From Siphonodentalium dalli (Eukaryota > Mollusca > Scaphopoda > Gadilida > Siphonodentaliidae): a stretch of 64,000 nt of DNA. Positions 21,721-34,325 of this stretch are shown piece after piece (positions within the stretch are counted from its first letter, which is position 1; each line of letters begins with the position of its first letter). Both the position numbers and the translations under genes were made by a program. Location: the NCBI GenBank assembly GCA_032622095.1, contig CP136065.1, forward strand, positions 118,525,195 to 118,589,194. The letters are read 5' to 3'. The notes beneath the pieces are model-generated. The model made no database searches, was not told the DNA's origin, and saw only the letters and a list, made by a program, of their open reading frames with translations.

Positions 21721-23055
21721 ACATATTTAGAGTTAAATTGCCATCACTATTACTCTCGGGCTCCAAATAAAAGTGCAGGCCCAAATAATAGTGCAGGGGG
21801 GAAATTCCATTGAAAGTTAATAAAAGTGCAGACCCGAATAATAGTGCAGGGGGAACTCTGAGCAAAACACCAACTGTGGTTAAACAAATTATTTTTATAG
21901 TACATGCAGGTCAAGTATAGGAATCAACATAGTATGTGTCATGTGGTGTTTAATTCAATATTTAAATGTTCACATGTGTGCCATACATGCATAACGTTAT
22001 AAGCTCATCATTTTGGTATCAGAATTATATAGAAATATGTTTATTTGCAAGAGTATTAATTTCAGCCTAAATCCCCACAATCACTATTATTTGACCATCA
22101 CAATTATTAGGTACCTTAGAGTACATTATCAGCTCACAAAAGTCACAAACAACTGAAACAAGCATGCAATATTGAGATGGGACCACACCTACTGTGAAGT
22201 AGATTATTGAGGAACAAGTATTAACAATTAAAAGAAATATATTCCCTGCCTATATATTCAGGTCAGAACATAAAACATTTGTTTCCCCCCAGGTTTTGTA
22301 CTACATTGGTATAATATGATCTCTGTCGGCATAGCTAGTGTAGAGATTCATGACATGATCTAGTATTTTCTGTGGTTATCAAAATATAGTATCGTTGCAC
22401 ATGGTATTATTTTTAATAAGTCATGAGCTTCGTTTCTAGGTGAAATCCGTAAATATGCATGCATGTGCTTCTGATTAATGAGTAGTAACTGTAAAGTAAA
22501 TGCCCTGAAGTAAAACCTACAACTATTGCACAATGACATCAGTTTGTTTGATCTAAATTATTTATTCACTTCAGCCCCAAAACAATAGTCATTTGGCAAA
22601 TTGCATCATTCTTTTTCGAAGTGCCTATCATCTACTGAAGGTGGATCCAATCACAGATCCGAATTTGTGTCTTCTTGAGTCATTCCGGTCATTGTGCACC
22701 ACCCCATGTAATTCGCCGAAAGTCAAGCAAACATAAATTTCTATAAATAAATCAGATGTGGCTATGTGAAATATGCAAAAATTCAATTAATGTTGCCTTG
22801 AAAATTGGTCGCTGGGCCAGATTCAACCTTCACCAGATGATAGCCATTTTGACCAGATAGTGTAAACATGTGTAACAATCTCTGAACTGGAGACATGGAC
22901 ATTGGTCTGGAAATTAGAAAAAAAGTTAGAGGCAATGTCTCACTCTGCCCAATGTCTAACTGTGCCCCATCTTCTCCTACATCTGGTGCTGCAACATATT
23001 ATCCTGCAAATAGGTTCATATTGGACCTAAATATTCACATAGATTCATATTGGAC
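21721..23055. other. Gene-free stretch with short direct repeat
   Basis: At 21766-21857 the pattern 'aataaaagtgcag' plus 'aataatagtgcaggggg' occurs twice, about 60 bp apart. Nothing else in this stretch could be identified as a gene, RNA or transposon end. Confidence 0.4.
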
Positions 23056-23270
23056 TTAACCCTTTCAGTGCCAAGTCCAATTTTTGTATCAACCCATATT
23101 TCCTTGATCATTTTTCAAATGTATTGATTATAATAATGTTATACAATGATGGAAAGAGCTCTAAGAGCTCTTTCCATCAATGTATCACATTATCATAATC
23201 AATAAATTTGAAAAATGATCAAGGAAATATGGGTTGATACAAAAATAAGACTTGGCACTGAAAGGGTTAA
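23056..23270. mobile_element. Palindromic piggyBac-like MITE with TTAA sites
   Basis: The element is an almost perfect palindrome. CCCTTTCAGTGCCAAGTC at the left is mirrored at the right, and the arms meet at 'agagctctaagagctct' near 23163. Both ends abut TTAA (23056-23059 and 23267-23270), the target of piggyBac and Kolobok elements. The CCC start and the TTAA target favour piggyBac. It encodes nothing and would fold into a hairpin of about 100 bp as RNA. Confidence 0.8.
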
Positions 23271-23340
23271 TTGATTCTGAAAAAAGCCCATAGTGAGCTT
23301 ATTATTACTATTTTGTATTCAATTAAATATGTTTAAATCA

Positions 23341-23535
23341 AAATTTAGAAAACTAAACCACAATAACCTCTGCCAGGGTACCCCGTATCACCACACCAAA
23401 TTTGGTTGAAATCAGACCAACAGGCATCTGGGAGAAAAATCTGAACAGACAAGACAGATCCTACTCTTATAAAATTTGGTGTGATGACTCAGGGAACACT
23501 GGCAGAGGTTATAATGTTGTTAGTTTTTCCAAATT
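23341..23535. repeat. Imperfect fold-back repeat
   Basis: 'aaaactaaaccacaataacctctgcca' at about 23350 and 'accaaatttggt' at 23396 are matched in inverted order by 'aaatttggtgtga' (23473) and 'tggcagaggttataatgttgt' (23500-23520). The stem has several mismatches and loops of a few dozen bases, so it is an old small inverted-repeat element. Target duplications could not be defined. Confidence 0.6.
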
Positions 23536-23929
23536 TTCAATAATATTTTTTTTTAAATAAGCTCAGGCATAAAAAAAAATACCTTTGCTTCCGGTAACCC
23601 TCCCTCCCGTTCACCAGATGGCCCCCAGTAAACTTTTTATTTGCAAAATAAACAAAATTCCAAAGTTCCCAATTTACAGTCTGAAATTACCAATCTCATT
23701 CTCCCAACTTGACTTTATTCGTCCAGTTTCTATTAGTTTAACTTGCTGTTTCAATTCAAAGAGTCATTAGCCTAATTAACTTGAATAATCGCGCTCACAA
23801 AACGCACCAAACCAGGGATAGTGGGCTAACAAACATCAAAAAACATGATTCCTCGAAAATAGGCAACTTTAACCCAAAGTCTTTTAGACTGATGGGTATG
23901 GAATATGTTTATTAACTCAATTTGATATG

Positions 23930-23931
<2 letters not shown>

Positions 23932-23977
<46 letters not shown>

Positions 23978-23999
23978 GGGGGGGGGGGGGGGGGGGGGG
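23932..23999. repeat. Poly(G) tract of about 68 bases
   Basis: The tract is pure G except for a single T at 23977. Homopolymers of G this long are unstable and rarely survive cloning or short-read assembly. The length may therefore be wrong, or the tract may be an artefact of base calling at a difficult site. If real it would form G-quadruplex structures. Confidence 0.85.
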
Positions 24000-24907
24000 T
24001 TGATTAATATACAAATTCTCAACAATCTGTTGTTAAATTTTCTGATAGTTAGGCACTGAAGCATGTAACCCCAGTATGAAAATTGGATGAAACATTGATG
24101 ATTTGTGGGAAGGTGCAGGGAGGTGGGAATTTGTCTAGCAAGTCAATATTGTTCACATACAGGGAACTCATGCCTAAATGCAACATGTTATTATGGAATA
24201 ACTACTTAATTTTACATGTATGTACTAAATTAATAAAAAAAATTATACCAAGAATCAATCATATATAATAGTCCTGATTAAAAAATTTTAATAATAATTC
24301 CAACTACTAGAATAAAGTCTATATCAGTTTTATAGAGGTATTGACAGTATTTTTGTGTCCAATGTGGGGAAGGTAGTGGTGTGGTGAAAGCTTCCCTAAG
24401 ACAAAAGAATCAAGATAGCCACTCCTATAGATATGCGAGATTTGTACAAAGAGCAGTCTGATTCCTGTTATTGCCAGGCCATATGATATTGATAAATAAA
24501 AGAATATAAATCCGACACTGAATAAAGGCTCCCGAATGGCGCTTGTTTCACATAGTTTATATATATAGATACCCAGGAACCTATATAAAGGTACATATAT
24601 AAGGGTACATGTAGATCCATATGGACTCAGCCGGGGAATATGTTTTTATGAAAATATATTTTTGTATATACATGTATACTACTATTACTAGTACATGGGC
24701 AACTCCTTGATATGATGACTATAATTATGTTGTTCAAAGTTGTATATATACATGTACATGTAGACTGACATGTCCTTGCTATGAGAAATGTAATTAATTT
24801 GTGCTAAGTTGCCAAAGCATCGTCAGGTCGAGAGGGCCCGGGCACCAATAATACTGGCAATATTAACAAAGACGTGTTTGTCTCAACATTATTCCATTCT
24901 TATATGT
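24000..24907. other. No recognised gene
   Basis: AT-rich sequence with short 'tacatgta' and 'ggtacatatata' repeats at about 24555-24615. No coding or RNA gene is supported. Confidence 0.4.
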
Positions 24908-25408
24908 ATATATAGTAGTGCTGGGACGTTTGTCCGGATATCCGGCTATGATTCGGTTACGCATGTCAACCGGTTGGAGGAGGCCACAACCGGATAACCG
25001 TACTATTGATAACGATCGTACTATCATCGTAGTACTCCCTGTAAATGTTGCCGAATTCATTTACGGAAGTTTAGGTGACGAGAGTAAGTAATAAGAAGCC
25101 GCTTAGAAGCGATTTGGACAGTTGATTGTGTATTCATATACGGTACCCCAAAACACAAGCCCGTTTGATCACCAGCGGCTTTTCCAGAAATGAAACCAAC
25201 AACTACACTCTGTCAGTCTGCGAATTACTTGCTACACATTCAATGCCAATTTCCTTTGGCGGCATTACATGACGTTCCGGCTGCATGTGCACAGCGGCAT
25301 ACATCAAAGCAATCAAGTCTAGACTTTTACTACATCATCAATAGTCTGTCTGTTTTCATGAAACTGCCCCCCCCCCCCTTGTCATTATCATTAGTTCGTC
25401 TCAAAGCG

Positions 25409-25513
25409 ATGGCAGAAGACCTACAAAAACGGAAATCGAACATTTGGGGACATTTAGTCCTAATTGAAGATGACGAAAAAAAAAAAAAATGGCACATCCA
25501 GAAAAACACATAG
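25409..25513 (+). pseudogene. BED-type zinc finger remnant of hAT transposase
   Basis: From ATG 25409 the frame reads MAEDLQKRKSNIWGHLVLIEDD and then runs into an A13 tract (K codons) and a stop at 25511-25513. The S-x-I-W-x-H spacing is that of the first half of a BED zinc finger, the DNA-binding domain at the start of many hAT transposases. The cysteine pair that should follow is missing, probably because slippage in the A tract shifted the frame. Its place 0.5 kb inside a hAT terminus supports the reading. The rest of the transposase is absent beyond the 25547 insertion. Confidence 0.45.
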
Positions 25514-25546
25514 GCCTACTGGGAGTGGGAACTCAGAGTGTATCTA

Positions 25547-28500
25547 TAGTGCAGCGGCCAAATCGAAAAAGAGCTCTAGTTTTCGAGATACCCCTACCCA
25601 CGGTAGAACAAGTTAAAACTGACTTTTTTTAAAGGAGAAATATATACTCTTTACGAAAATGATAGTGAAAATTAACGGAATTGGTGGTGGCTATTCTCAA
25701 ATTGACGATGAACGATACCCACCAGTGACTTTCCCCAGAAATTAACGATTTTGGTAAAGTGAGCCCTGTGGCTATGTCCTAAGTTATTTGCCCACATTGT
25801 TGGTGTTAAAATTACTACAGCATACCATATTTGTACCTGATATGCAAGAAGTGTTGATTAATTTGGATTTTCGTGCCATTTGGAGCCGAAACATTTATTT
25901 TTTGTTGAAAAATAGCTCTTTTTCAAAATAATTATATTTTTCGAACATTATCATTCAAACGTTAATTGCAATAATATTGAAATATTTAGGTCATATGGTG
26001 TAGTAGTTATCTGTCAAGCATATGAAGAAAGAAGTTAACAACCATTTTGAACGGTTTGCGTGATATTGGATTTTAGCTACCCCTCCCCCAAACACGTTTT
26101 TGGTCGAAAAAAATACATATTTTTGATAATGTCATTACAAACATTTTCGAATTGATCTGAATGGGACCCAATATGAATCTTGTACTGAAAGTGTTGTCCA
26201 GAGATGCCGTTTAATCGATTACAGATGTGTTCAGGCTTTCAGACCCCCAGTTACAACAACAACAATTATTTTATTGATAACAGTTAATTTTGCATGCATT
26301 AACATCAATGTTAAGTACTAAAACCTTTGTTATAAACAACGTGACCAAGTATATAATTCATATGGCTCAGTAGTTATCTGGACAACACAAGTAAAAAGAA
26401 TTTGACAGAAATTGAAAAATAACGGAATAGGTGGTGGCTATTGTCAAATCGACGGTGAGCGATACCCTCCAGTGACTTTTTCCAGAAATTAACGATTTTG
26501 GTAAAGAGAGCCATGTGGCTATGTCCTAGCCTATTTGCCCATATTGTTGGGGTTAAAATTACTACATCATACCATACTTCTACCTGATATGAAAAAAGTG
26601 TTGGTTAATTTAGATTTTCCTGCCATTTGGAGCCAAAATATTTATTTTTTGCTGAAAAATCGCACTTTTTCACAAAAATATTATTTTTCGAACATTATCA
26701 TTCAAATGGATATTGTTATAATGCCCAAATATTTAATTCTTATGGTGATGCAGTTATCTGCCAAGCATATTCAGAAAGAAGTTAACAGAAATTAAGAACA
26801 ATTTGCGAAATAATGGATTTTAGCTACACCTCCCCAAACACGTTTTTGGTCGAAAAAATGCATATTTTTGTTCAGAACTTTACCAAATTTCCCAATTGAT
26901 CATACTGGGACCCAACATAATTCTTTTGCTGAAAATTGAGCCCGGGGACATTGCTTAAGTGATTAAAGACGTGTTCAGGCTTCCAGATCCGAAATTTCTA
27001 AAAACAATGCATTTTATTTGCTATTACATACAATAAGTGTCGCATATCAATCAACCAATCAATTGTTTATTCTCAAAAAACCAATAATGGTATACAGATA
27101 TTACAATAATTGGACAGCTGGAGAACCCAGCATGTCCGACGTATAGATGCACAAGTACTCCATTCACGCTTAAGATTGAAATGCAGTAGTTTGAACTATG
27201 GCCAATTGAGTAATCACATTAAAATGTCCCCTCTCTGTCATTGTGTCAAATAGAAAAAGCATATCATTACTGTTTGGAATACAGTGGTCCTAACACTGAA
27301 CTTCTATGCGCAATACTGAATATAATTTTATCAGAAATACTCTTTTTATGTACAGCAACTCAGTCAGCGCGAAAATATTAAAATAGTTGACGGGGTTCAG
27401 ACATTTATCTCGAAAACAAAGCGATTTCCATAATGCTGCCATTTGTTAAAACTTCGTGAAAAACATTGAAACCGTGCTGAGCGTGAAATTTACAACCTCC
27501 ATGTCGTCTGCAATCTCACGGCGACGGGCGTATCAATGACGAAAACAACATTATCTGTGTAGCATTGCGTCCAATCAGCTCCAACGAAACTATGTGTATA
27601 TCATTGTATCCAATCAGTTCCAACTGGTTTACATCCTAATTTTCCCCATACAATCTCCCTCCCAGATACATTGTTTACCTCCGGATAGAACTACCACATA
27701 CTTATATATCGCATAGTTTCGGCGACATTATATGTTGATATTGAATTCATAATCCCTTCAGTACATGATGTGTTCAAGACATAGGGTAGGGGTACATACA
27801 ACAGTGAACATTTGCCAGCCGCTTGTTGTGGGGTGCCACATGATGCAGACTTTCGAGAACCAACACATATATGTATGTTCTGATAAAAACTAACCTTTGG
27901 TGAAGCCCTCAATTAATATTGGGGTCATATCATTTCACCATGTGGTGTCTTCCAAGACTTCAAATAAAGTAGGGGTCCTCACAGTTTTCCCTTTCTTATT
28001 TTCCAGTCACTTTTCGTTAAGTGCTCATTCTTTCATAACCCAAATCCATCTATTTACATTGTTTACGTCCTTGTACAATTAACTCGCCATTGTCCATACA
28101 CGCAGTCAATGGTGATATCGTTCCAATCCATGGTGTGTTCTAGTCTTCAAATTGGGAAGGGGGTAATACAAACATTGAAAAATCGCATTATTTATTTTTC
28201 AATCGCTTTTTGTAACGTGGCCCTGACTGTCGGGTATTGACCCATCTATAACAATTGTGTATTTCTTTATAGAATAGCCATTTGTCCATATCGTCGTTTG
28301 ACCATGAGGGCACATCCATTCAGTTCGTGGTAGGTTCAATAGTTCGTTTGCCATCTGCTTTGTGCAAGGTTCCACGGTGTTCTCGCGAACGGCGGGCACG
28401 CGACACCATTGCCATTCGGCCACAATCTCGAGTAATATGGATAGCTTATGCCTTGAGCTAGTGTTGTGTTCAAGACTTCAGATAGGGATGGAGTCCCCTG

Positions 28501-31404
28501 AGAGTAAAATTTAGCCCTTTCATTTGCTGAGCATTTGTTGAAAAGTGCCATAGGCTATCGGGAACCATCTAATCTATAACAGATTCGTATTGCAAGATAA
28601 TAATCCCATTTGTCCACAACTTCAGTTAACATTGAGAGCATATCATTTTGTTAAGACTTCAAGTTGGATAGTGGGGTCCTCAAGACATAGAAAATTCGCC
28701 TTCTTGTTTACCAGCCGCTTTTTGTAAAGTGTTCCAGGATTTCGAGGGAACCAAATCACCCATATATCAATTAATAATTCCATGACAGCAATACATTTCG
28801 ATCACACACTCAGCTAAGTATGAGAGAATATAACTTCAGTTCATGCTCTGATCAAGATATTAAATGGGTTAATGGGGTCCCCCCAAAACTGTGAGTATTC
28901 GACTTTCTCTTTCATCAACAACTTTTTGTAAAGTGACCCAGACATTCAAGACCCTGGTATACTATATTCTTTATATAGCATCCATTTCTCTACACACGCA
29001 GTTAATAATGGGAGCACATCCTTTCGGTTCATTGTGTGTCCCAAGACTGCAAATGTGGTAGTGTGGCCTAACACATTACATTTCGTATTTGCCAGCCGCC
29101 TTTTGTAAAGTGTTCCAGGATTTCGAGTACAAAACCACCCATTCAAATTGTAAATAATAGATGAGAGCATATAGATTCGGTTCAGTGTGTGCTAAAGAGT
29201 TTAGAAGGGTTATGGGTACCCAAAACAGTGAGATTTCGCCTTCTCTTTGCTAGCCACTTTTTGTAAAGTGCCCCAGACATTGGGAAGCCAGCCAACCCAC
29301 CCATCGTGCAATGAAGAGGTATATTTCCTGAATTGCATACCATTTGTCCACACCCCAGTTAATATTGAGAACATGTCCATCCATATTAAGACTTTAAATG
29401 GGGTAGGGTGCTCACAGAAAATATTCAGCTTTGGTTTTTGCCAGCTGCCTTTTGTAAAGTACCCTAGGATTTTGGGAAAAAAAACTACCCATATAACATG
29501 TATATTCCCTGATAGCACTACCTTTCGTTCACACTGTGATTTAATAATAAAAGCATGAATATTCGGCGCATGGTGTGTTCAAGAGTTTAAATGGGCATAT
29601 AAAGGGGTCCCACAAAACAAAAAATATTCGCCTTTGGAGTTTGCCATCCGATTTTCGTAAAGTGCTAAAGGCTTTCGGGATCCAACTAACCCATCCATCA
29701 ACACCATGTATGCGCCCCGATATTACTATTTTTGCCCACATCCTCAGTTAATATTTACAGCAATCATTTCAGTTCGTGAGTTGTTCAACTTTAACACTTC
29801 AATTGTGTAGGGGGGGCTAAATCAGCAAATTCGTCTTTCTTATTTATCAGCCACTTTGTGTAAAGCGACACATGCACAACCCATCCATACCAATTATGTA
29901 TTCTCTGATAGAACTACATTCCCGTCACACTCTCGGTTAATATAGAGAATTAGAGATCGTATAGCTTAATTTCGTAGTGCGTTGAGGTCTTTAAATTGGG
30001 TAGAGTGTTCTTGAAAAATATAGCAAATTCGCCCTTCATATTTGCCAATCAAAGTGCCACACTGTTTCGGAAACAAACCCATCCATAAACATTGTATATT
30101 TCCTTATGTAAATGTCCTTTATAATTACATGCTTCTTAATACTGAGATTATATTTTGTTCAGTTCGAGGTGTGTTCAGGACGTCTAATAGGGCGGGGGGC
30201 AACAATGATTTTGTTCTGTATGATTATGTTAGTCTATATTATGTGTCGTTTAGAACAAATACTTCTGTTGCTCAAAGTCGATATGTGTTAATATAAAATT
30301 GCATGTCATAAATAAAATATTGTGTTGTTGTTGTTGTTGTAACTGGGGTTTAATTGGAAACCTGAGGTCATCTAAAACCAGGCTCGCTGTGTCTACGGAT
30401 CAGGTTTTCATCACACGAATAATGATTAGATGCTCATTAGAATAATTTAGAAAGGTCTGTCTTGTTATCATAAATATGTAGTTTTTCTACCAAATCGCGT
30501 CCGGGGGAGCGGTACCTAATTCCAATATCTTGAAAACCGTTGACAATTTCTGTCAAATTCTTTCTACTTGTGATGTCCAGATAACTACTGAGCCATATGA
30601 ATTATATACTTGGTCACGTATTGTTTATAACAAAGGTTTTAGTACTTAACATTGATGTTAATGCATGCAAAATTAACTGTTATCAATAAAATAATTGTTG
30701 TTGTTGTAACTGGGGGTTTGAAAGCCTGAACACATCTGTAATCGATTAAACGGCATCTCTGGACAACACTTTCAGTACAAGATTCATATTGGGTCCCATT
30801 CAGATCAATTCGAAAATGTTTGTAATGTCATTATCAAAAATATGTATTTTTTTCGACCAAAAACGTGTTTGGGGGAGGGGTAGCTAAAATCCAATATCTC
30901 ACAAACCGTTCAAAATATTTGTTAACTTCTTTCTGTGTATGCTTGACAGATAACTACTACACCATATGGATTTAATATTTCAATATTATTGCAATATCCG
31001 TTTGAATGATAATGTTCGAAAAATATAATTTCTTTGAAAAAGAGCTATTTTTCAACAAAAAATAAATGTTTCGGCTCCAAATGGCACGAAAATCAAAATT
31101 AACCAACACTTCTTGCATATCAGGTACAGACATGCTATGCTGTAGTCATTTTAACGCCTACAATGTGGGCTAATAACTTAGGACATAGCCGCAGGGCTCA
31201 CTTTACCAAAATCGTTAATTTCTGGGAAAAGTCACTGGTGGGTATCGTTCATCATCGATTTGAGAATAGCCACCACCAATTCCGTTATTTTTCACTATCA
31301 TTTTCGTCTATAGTATATATTTCTCATTCAAAAAAAGTGGGTTTTAACTTGTTCTACCGTGGGTAGGGGTACCCGACCACTTTTGGCGTTTGGCCGCTGT
31401 ACTA
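25547..31404. mobile_element. Long-arm inverted-repeat element, nested in hAT
   Basis: The arms are about 0.86 kb (25547-26412 and 30546-31404) and strongly similar in inverted orientation, from TAG.GCAGCGGCCAAA at the tips to 'agtaaaaagaatttgacag'. The trinucleotide CTA is found on both sides (25544-25546 and 31405-31407) and may be the target duplication. The left arm is followed by a second, diverged partial copy of itself (about 26413-27010). The right arm carries another partial copy at about 30330-30545. The centre is a satellite of about 185 bp. No transposase was seen. The family is not known to me; a 3-bp duplication is compatible with several superfamilies, including PIF-Harbinger. 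Confidence 0.8.
27790..30110 (+). repeat. Satellite of about 185-bp units at the element centre
   Basis: A core resembling 'tttgccagccgctttttgtaaagtg' recurs, diverged, about thirteen times, near 27812, 28000, 28196, 28355, 28520, 28708, 28906, 29090, 29243, 29437, 29640, 29849 and 30037. Each is followed by 'cccatcca...' and 'tttgtccacac...cagttaat' and then 'gttcatggtgtgttcaagac'. Spacing varies from about 155 to 210 bp. Units differ considerably, so the array is old. Confidence 0.8.
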
Positions 31405-32023
31405 CTAGTGATGTGTTCGATAGCTTCATTTCCTAAACACTGGCTGGGGTTTGTGTAATGAATCACGGAATTTGTTTATTAAATAATTGAAGTAACATCG
31501 TGGAGCTACTGTGATTAATACATACCTACCTATACCCAAACACTAGTAACCATTAATAAAGAACAGTATACCTACCTACCTTCAGTACCTTGTAGCACAC
31601 GTTTGGGCTAATCGTGTCTGGGATATACACGAGGAAGGAACTATATTTCGTCGCTGAAGATTTTGCAAGCAAGCGTTGTTTATGCGGTGCGGAACTCCCG
31701 TAAACATCTATATACTAGCGCATTACTAATATATGTTATATTTTAGTTTGTTTGGGCTCAAAACTGAATTAATTTATACACATTTACCACTATTTGATCA
31801 CCGTAATGGGACCGCATTGTACAACCATGACATCGTTTGTGATCGCATGTATATCAACGTTTCCGGGATGCGTAATAAACACTTGTTTTGCCGATATAGT
31901 GACCAGTGTATTCAATCTCGTACTGAGGGTAAAGATGGTCGCGGTTAACCGGTTACGATTAGGTTAATGCCTGTGGTTAACCGGTTAGGAAAAAACCCCA
32001 ACTGTCCCAGCACTAATATATAG

Positions 32024-32521
32024 GCACTCCCATTCCCAATCCCATGAATGACGAAACATGCATATATTTGTCAGTTTATTGATGGGAGTGTCATGGGTTG
32101 TCCATACTAAATGACGTAATCATATATAACTTATATTATAATAATATAACCCTGATTTTCCATATTTTATTGACCAGACGTCAAGTTGTGTTGCATAAAA
32201 CTTACCAGCTAGTAGAGTATAATATATAGCTCAATTCAGTTTATTTCAGCTATTGTAGTTGAATTGCCACAAGTCCTGATGACTATCACTGAGACTATAA
32301 ATTATAATTACTACCATTCATTCAATCATTCATTGGTTCAACTTCAAGTTCAACCACAGCCTGGCACAGGCCTTCCAAACAGTGACTGAGATCTTAATAA
32401 ATAGAAATGTAATGCATCTTTTCTCTATCACTTATATAAGTTATGTAAGTAGACTAATTACTTTAAAAATATATAATATCACTCAATTATCACTGTTTAG
32501 AAGGCATTTGCCAGGCTTTGG
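32024..32521. other. No recognised gene
   Basis: AT-rich spacer between two transposons. A short inverted pattern with 'gcctggcacaggcc' lies near 32358. Nothing else stands out. Confidence 0.4.
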
Positions 32522-33183
32522 CAGGTTGGGCACAGGTGCCAAATGAGCTAAATAGCTCATTTGAGCTCACATAGCTAAATCGAGCTAAATTTTTAATGTG
32601 ATTTAAGTCCATTTCCTCAGTTCAACGCATGCATCAAATTACATTCATTAGTTCCCAGGAGACGAGAGTGATTACTCTCGCACCCGTACGCACTCGCAAT
32701 TTTCAATTCACGGGTGCAAAAATTCGCACCCGGCCCTCTTCTCAAAATACTAATGGAGACTGTAATTGTTGGTTCAATAGTGAACTATTTTAAGGTTTAT
32801 TTAGATCCTTTACCATCTCAGTTCAACTATGCAGCCCTTTTAATTCAGATTGTTTGGCTTCGGCAATCTGCTACGGCAACCCTTTATCGTGGCCCAGTTT
32901 GCAAAATGGCTTCGGCATTGCCGATTGCCGTAGCCAATTATGAGGGGTCACCCTATTTACCGAGAACAACCGAGAACAACCGAGAAAAACCGAGAAAAAC
33001 CGAGAACAAGGTTTAAAATGCCTTATATACATTAAATATAGTGTTTTATTTGAAATATCTACAGTAGACATCAATATTTTCATTAAAATGTTTACTTTTA
33101 TGCATTTAACCGACATATTGTTAACAAATTGTAAGCGCCACCGAGCGACGATCTCGTTTAACACACAGCGTATCGGCTTAATT

Positions 33184-33267
33184 AATTAAGCTTGTTCTCG
33201 GTTTGTAGTGTCTTCTCGGTTTGATAATTAAGCTTGTTCTCGGTTTGTAGTGTCTTCTCGGTTTGAC
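33184..33267. repeat. 42-bp direct duplication with CTCGGTTTG motifs
   Basis: 'aattaagcttgttctcgg' and the following 24 bases occur twice in succession, at 33184 and 33226. The 'ttctcggttt' motif within it is the same as in the terminal repeats of the surrounding MULE, so these may be extra internal transposase-binding sites. Confidence 0.75.
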
Positions 33268-33312
33268 ACGAATTTAAACTTCCATCAGCTTTTATCCGCC
33301 CCTATGTTTTGT

Positions 33313-34325
33313 TTAAAGTGCTTGTGCTGTTTCACTTATTACAGCACTCGAGCTCCACCATTTGAGACTCGGTACATTTACCCCATCTAAGGGGAGTGTG
33401 TGACATTGCCCTTTGTAACTTTTTTTTTCGTCTGTTGATAGCAAAACAGTCGAAGGAGCTGATACGAATTGTAGAATTTGTTTTAGACGTCTATCTCTTC
33501 GTTCCGGTGGCAAGTTTACCCAAATTTGATGTTTTACTTTGAATTTTTCCGCTAACTGAAAGTCACCAGTTGAGTGCAGCGCACTTCTAATATCCCTGAG
33601 TTGATCATTTACAATTTCATAAAGTCTGTCTGTTAAGTCTGGGAGTTTTAATATTTTCCAATCGGTTGATAATTTAATATTATTCATTGATTCACAATTG
33701 TTATTAGTCCAAAATTTAGGAATGTTTTTAGTTTGCTTTCGAGCGTCAAATATTTTAGTTCGTAATCTCGGCATCGTATGTCTACCATTGTCAATTGTCG
33801 TCAGAAGTCCAGTCTTTGTATTGAAAACCTTATTGATTACTTTTTGCACAGTCTCGTCATTGTCGGTCTTTTTTATATTATGGAGAAGATTGTCCTTAAG
33901 ATGGCGTGTGCATAGTGTATGCGTGCTGTTTGGAAAACAAGATGTTATGGCATTCACAAGTTAAAATTCATCACCAGTTCCAAATGTTACTTTATCTTGT
34001 GAAATGCCTGCTAATTTACTTGATAAATAAGATAAAAACCGATGGTAAGATTAAAAAGTACCATCCCAATGCAACAATAAAGGTCCTAAAAGTATTGGTG
34101 GATCTGAAGTTGATTTCCTTATAATATTAGGGTTTTTAAAAATAATAGTTGTTACATAGCAAGATGCAAGATTAAATGTTCCGTCGATACCAATTATAGA
34201 TCCAGTTTCAATTGCTGATTTGAGAAGTAGGATTTGTTCTTCCAAGTGACAGATTACAGAAGGTGTTTTTTTGCATCAGTTGTAATTATTTCTTTAATAT
34301 ATTTCTCACCTACAATGTTATGCAC
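33313..34325 (-). pseudogene. MULE transposase fragment, frameshifted
   Basis: This is the DDE-type transposase of a Mutator-like element, which would cut and join DNA at the element ends. In the minus-strand frame at 34275-34051 the residues GIDGTFN supply the first catalytic aspartate. After a frameshift come TFGTGDEF (about 33980, where GTD is expected) and, from 33957, NAITSCFPNSTHTLCTRHLKDN, the conserved C-x2-H region. NNNCESMNN, at residue 89 of the last frame, supplies the likely catalytic glutamate. An in-frame stop at about 33961, a shift near 34050 and another in the A7 run (complement of 34266-34272) disable it. The second acidic residue appears altered. About 340 residues remain, so the amino-terminal part usual in this family is missing. 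No SWIM zinc finger was seen. Confidence 0.75.

Larger units (their letters stand above)
24916..32015. mobile_element. hAT-family transposon, 7.1 kb, 8-bp TSD
   Basis: The ends are TAGTGCTGGGAC at 24916 and its complement finishing at 32015, followed inward on both sides by 'aaccggtt'-type motifs. A perfect 8-bp duplication ATATATAG flanks it at 24908-24915 and 32016-32023, the target size typical of hAT elements. The left interior holds a BED-finger-like remnant (25409-25513), consistent with a hAT transposase start. Most of the length is a later insertion (25547-31404). What remains of the hAT itself is only about 1.2 kb, so the copy is dead and mostly deleted. Confidence 0.85.

Noticed and set aside
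23826-24014. Proline-rich minus-strand frame
   Set aside because: The prolines are simply the complement of the poly(G) tract.
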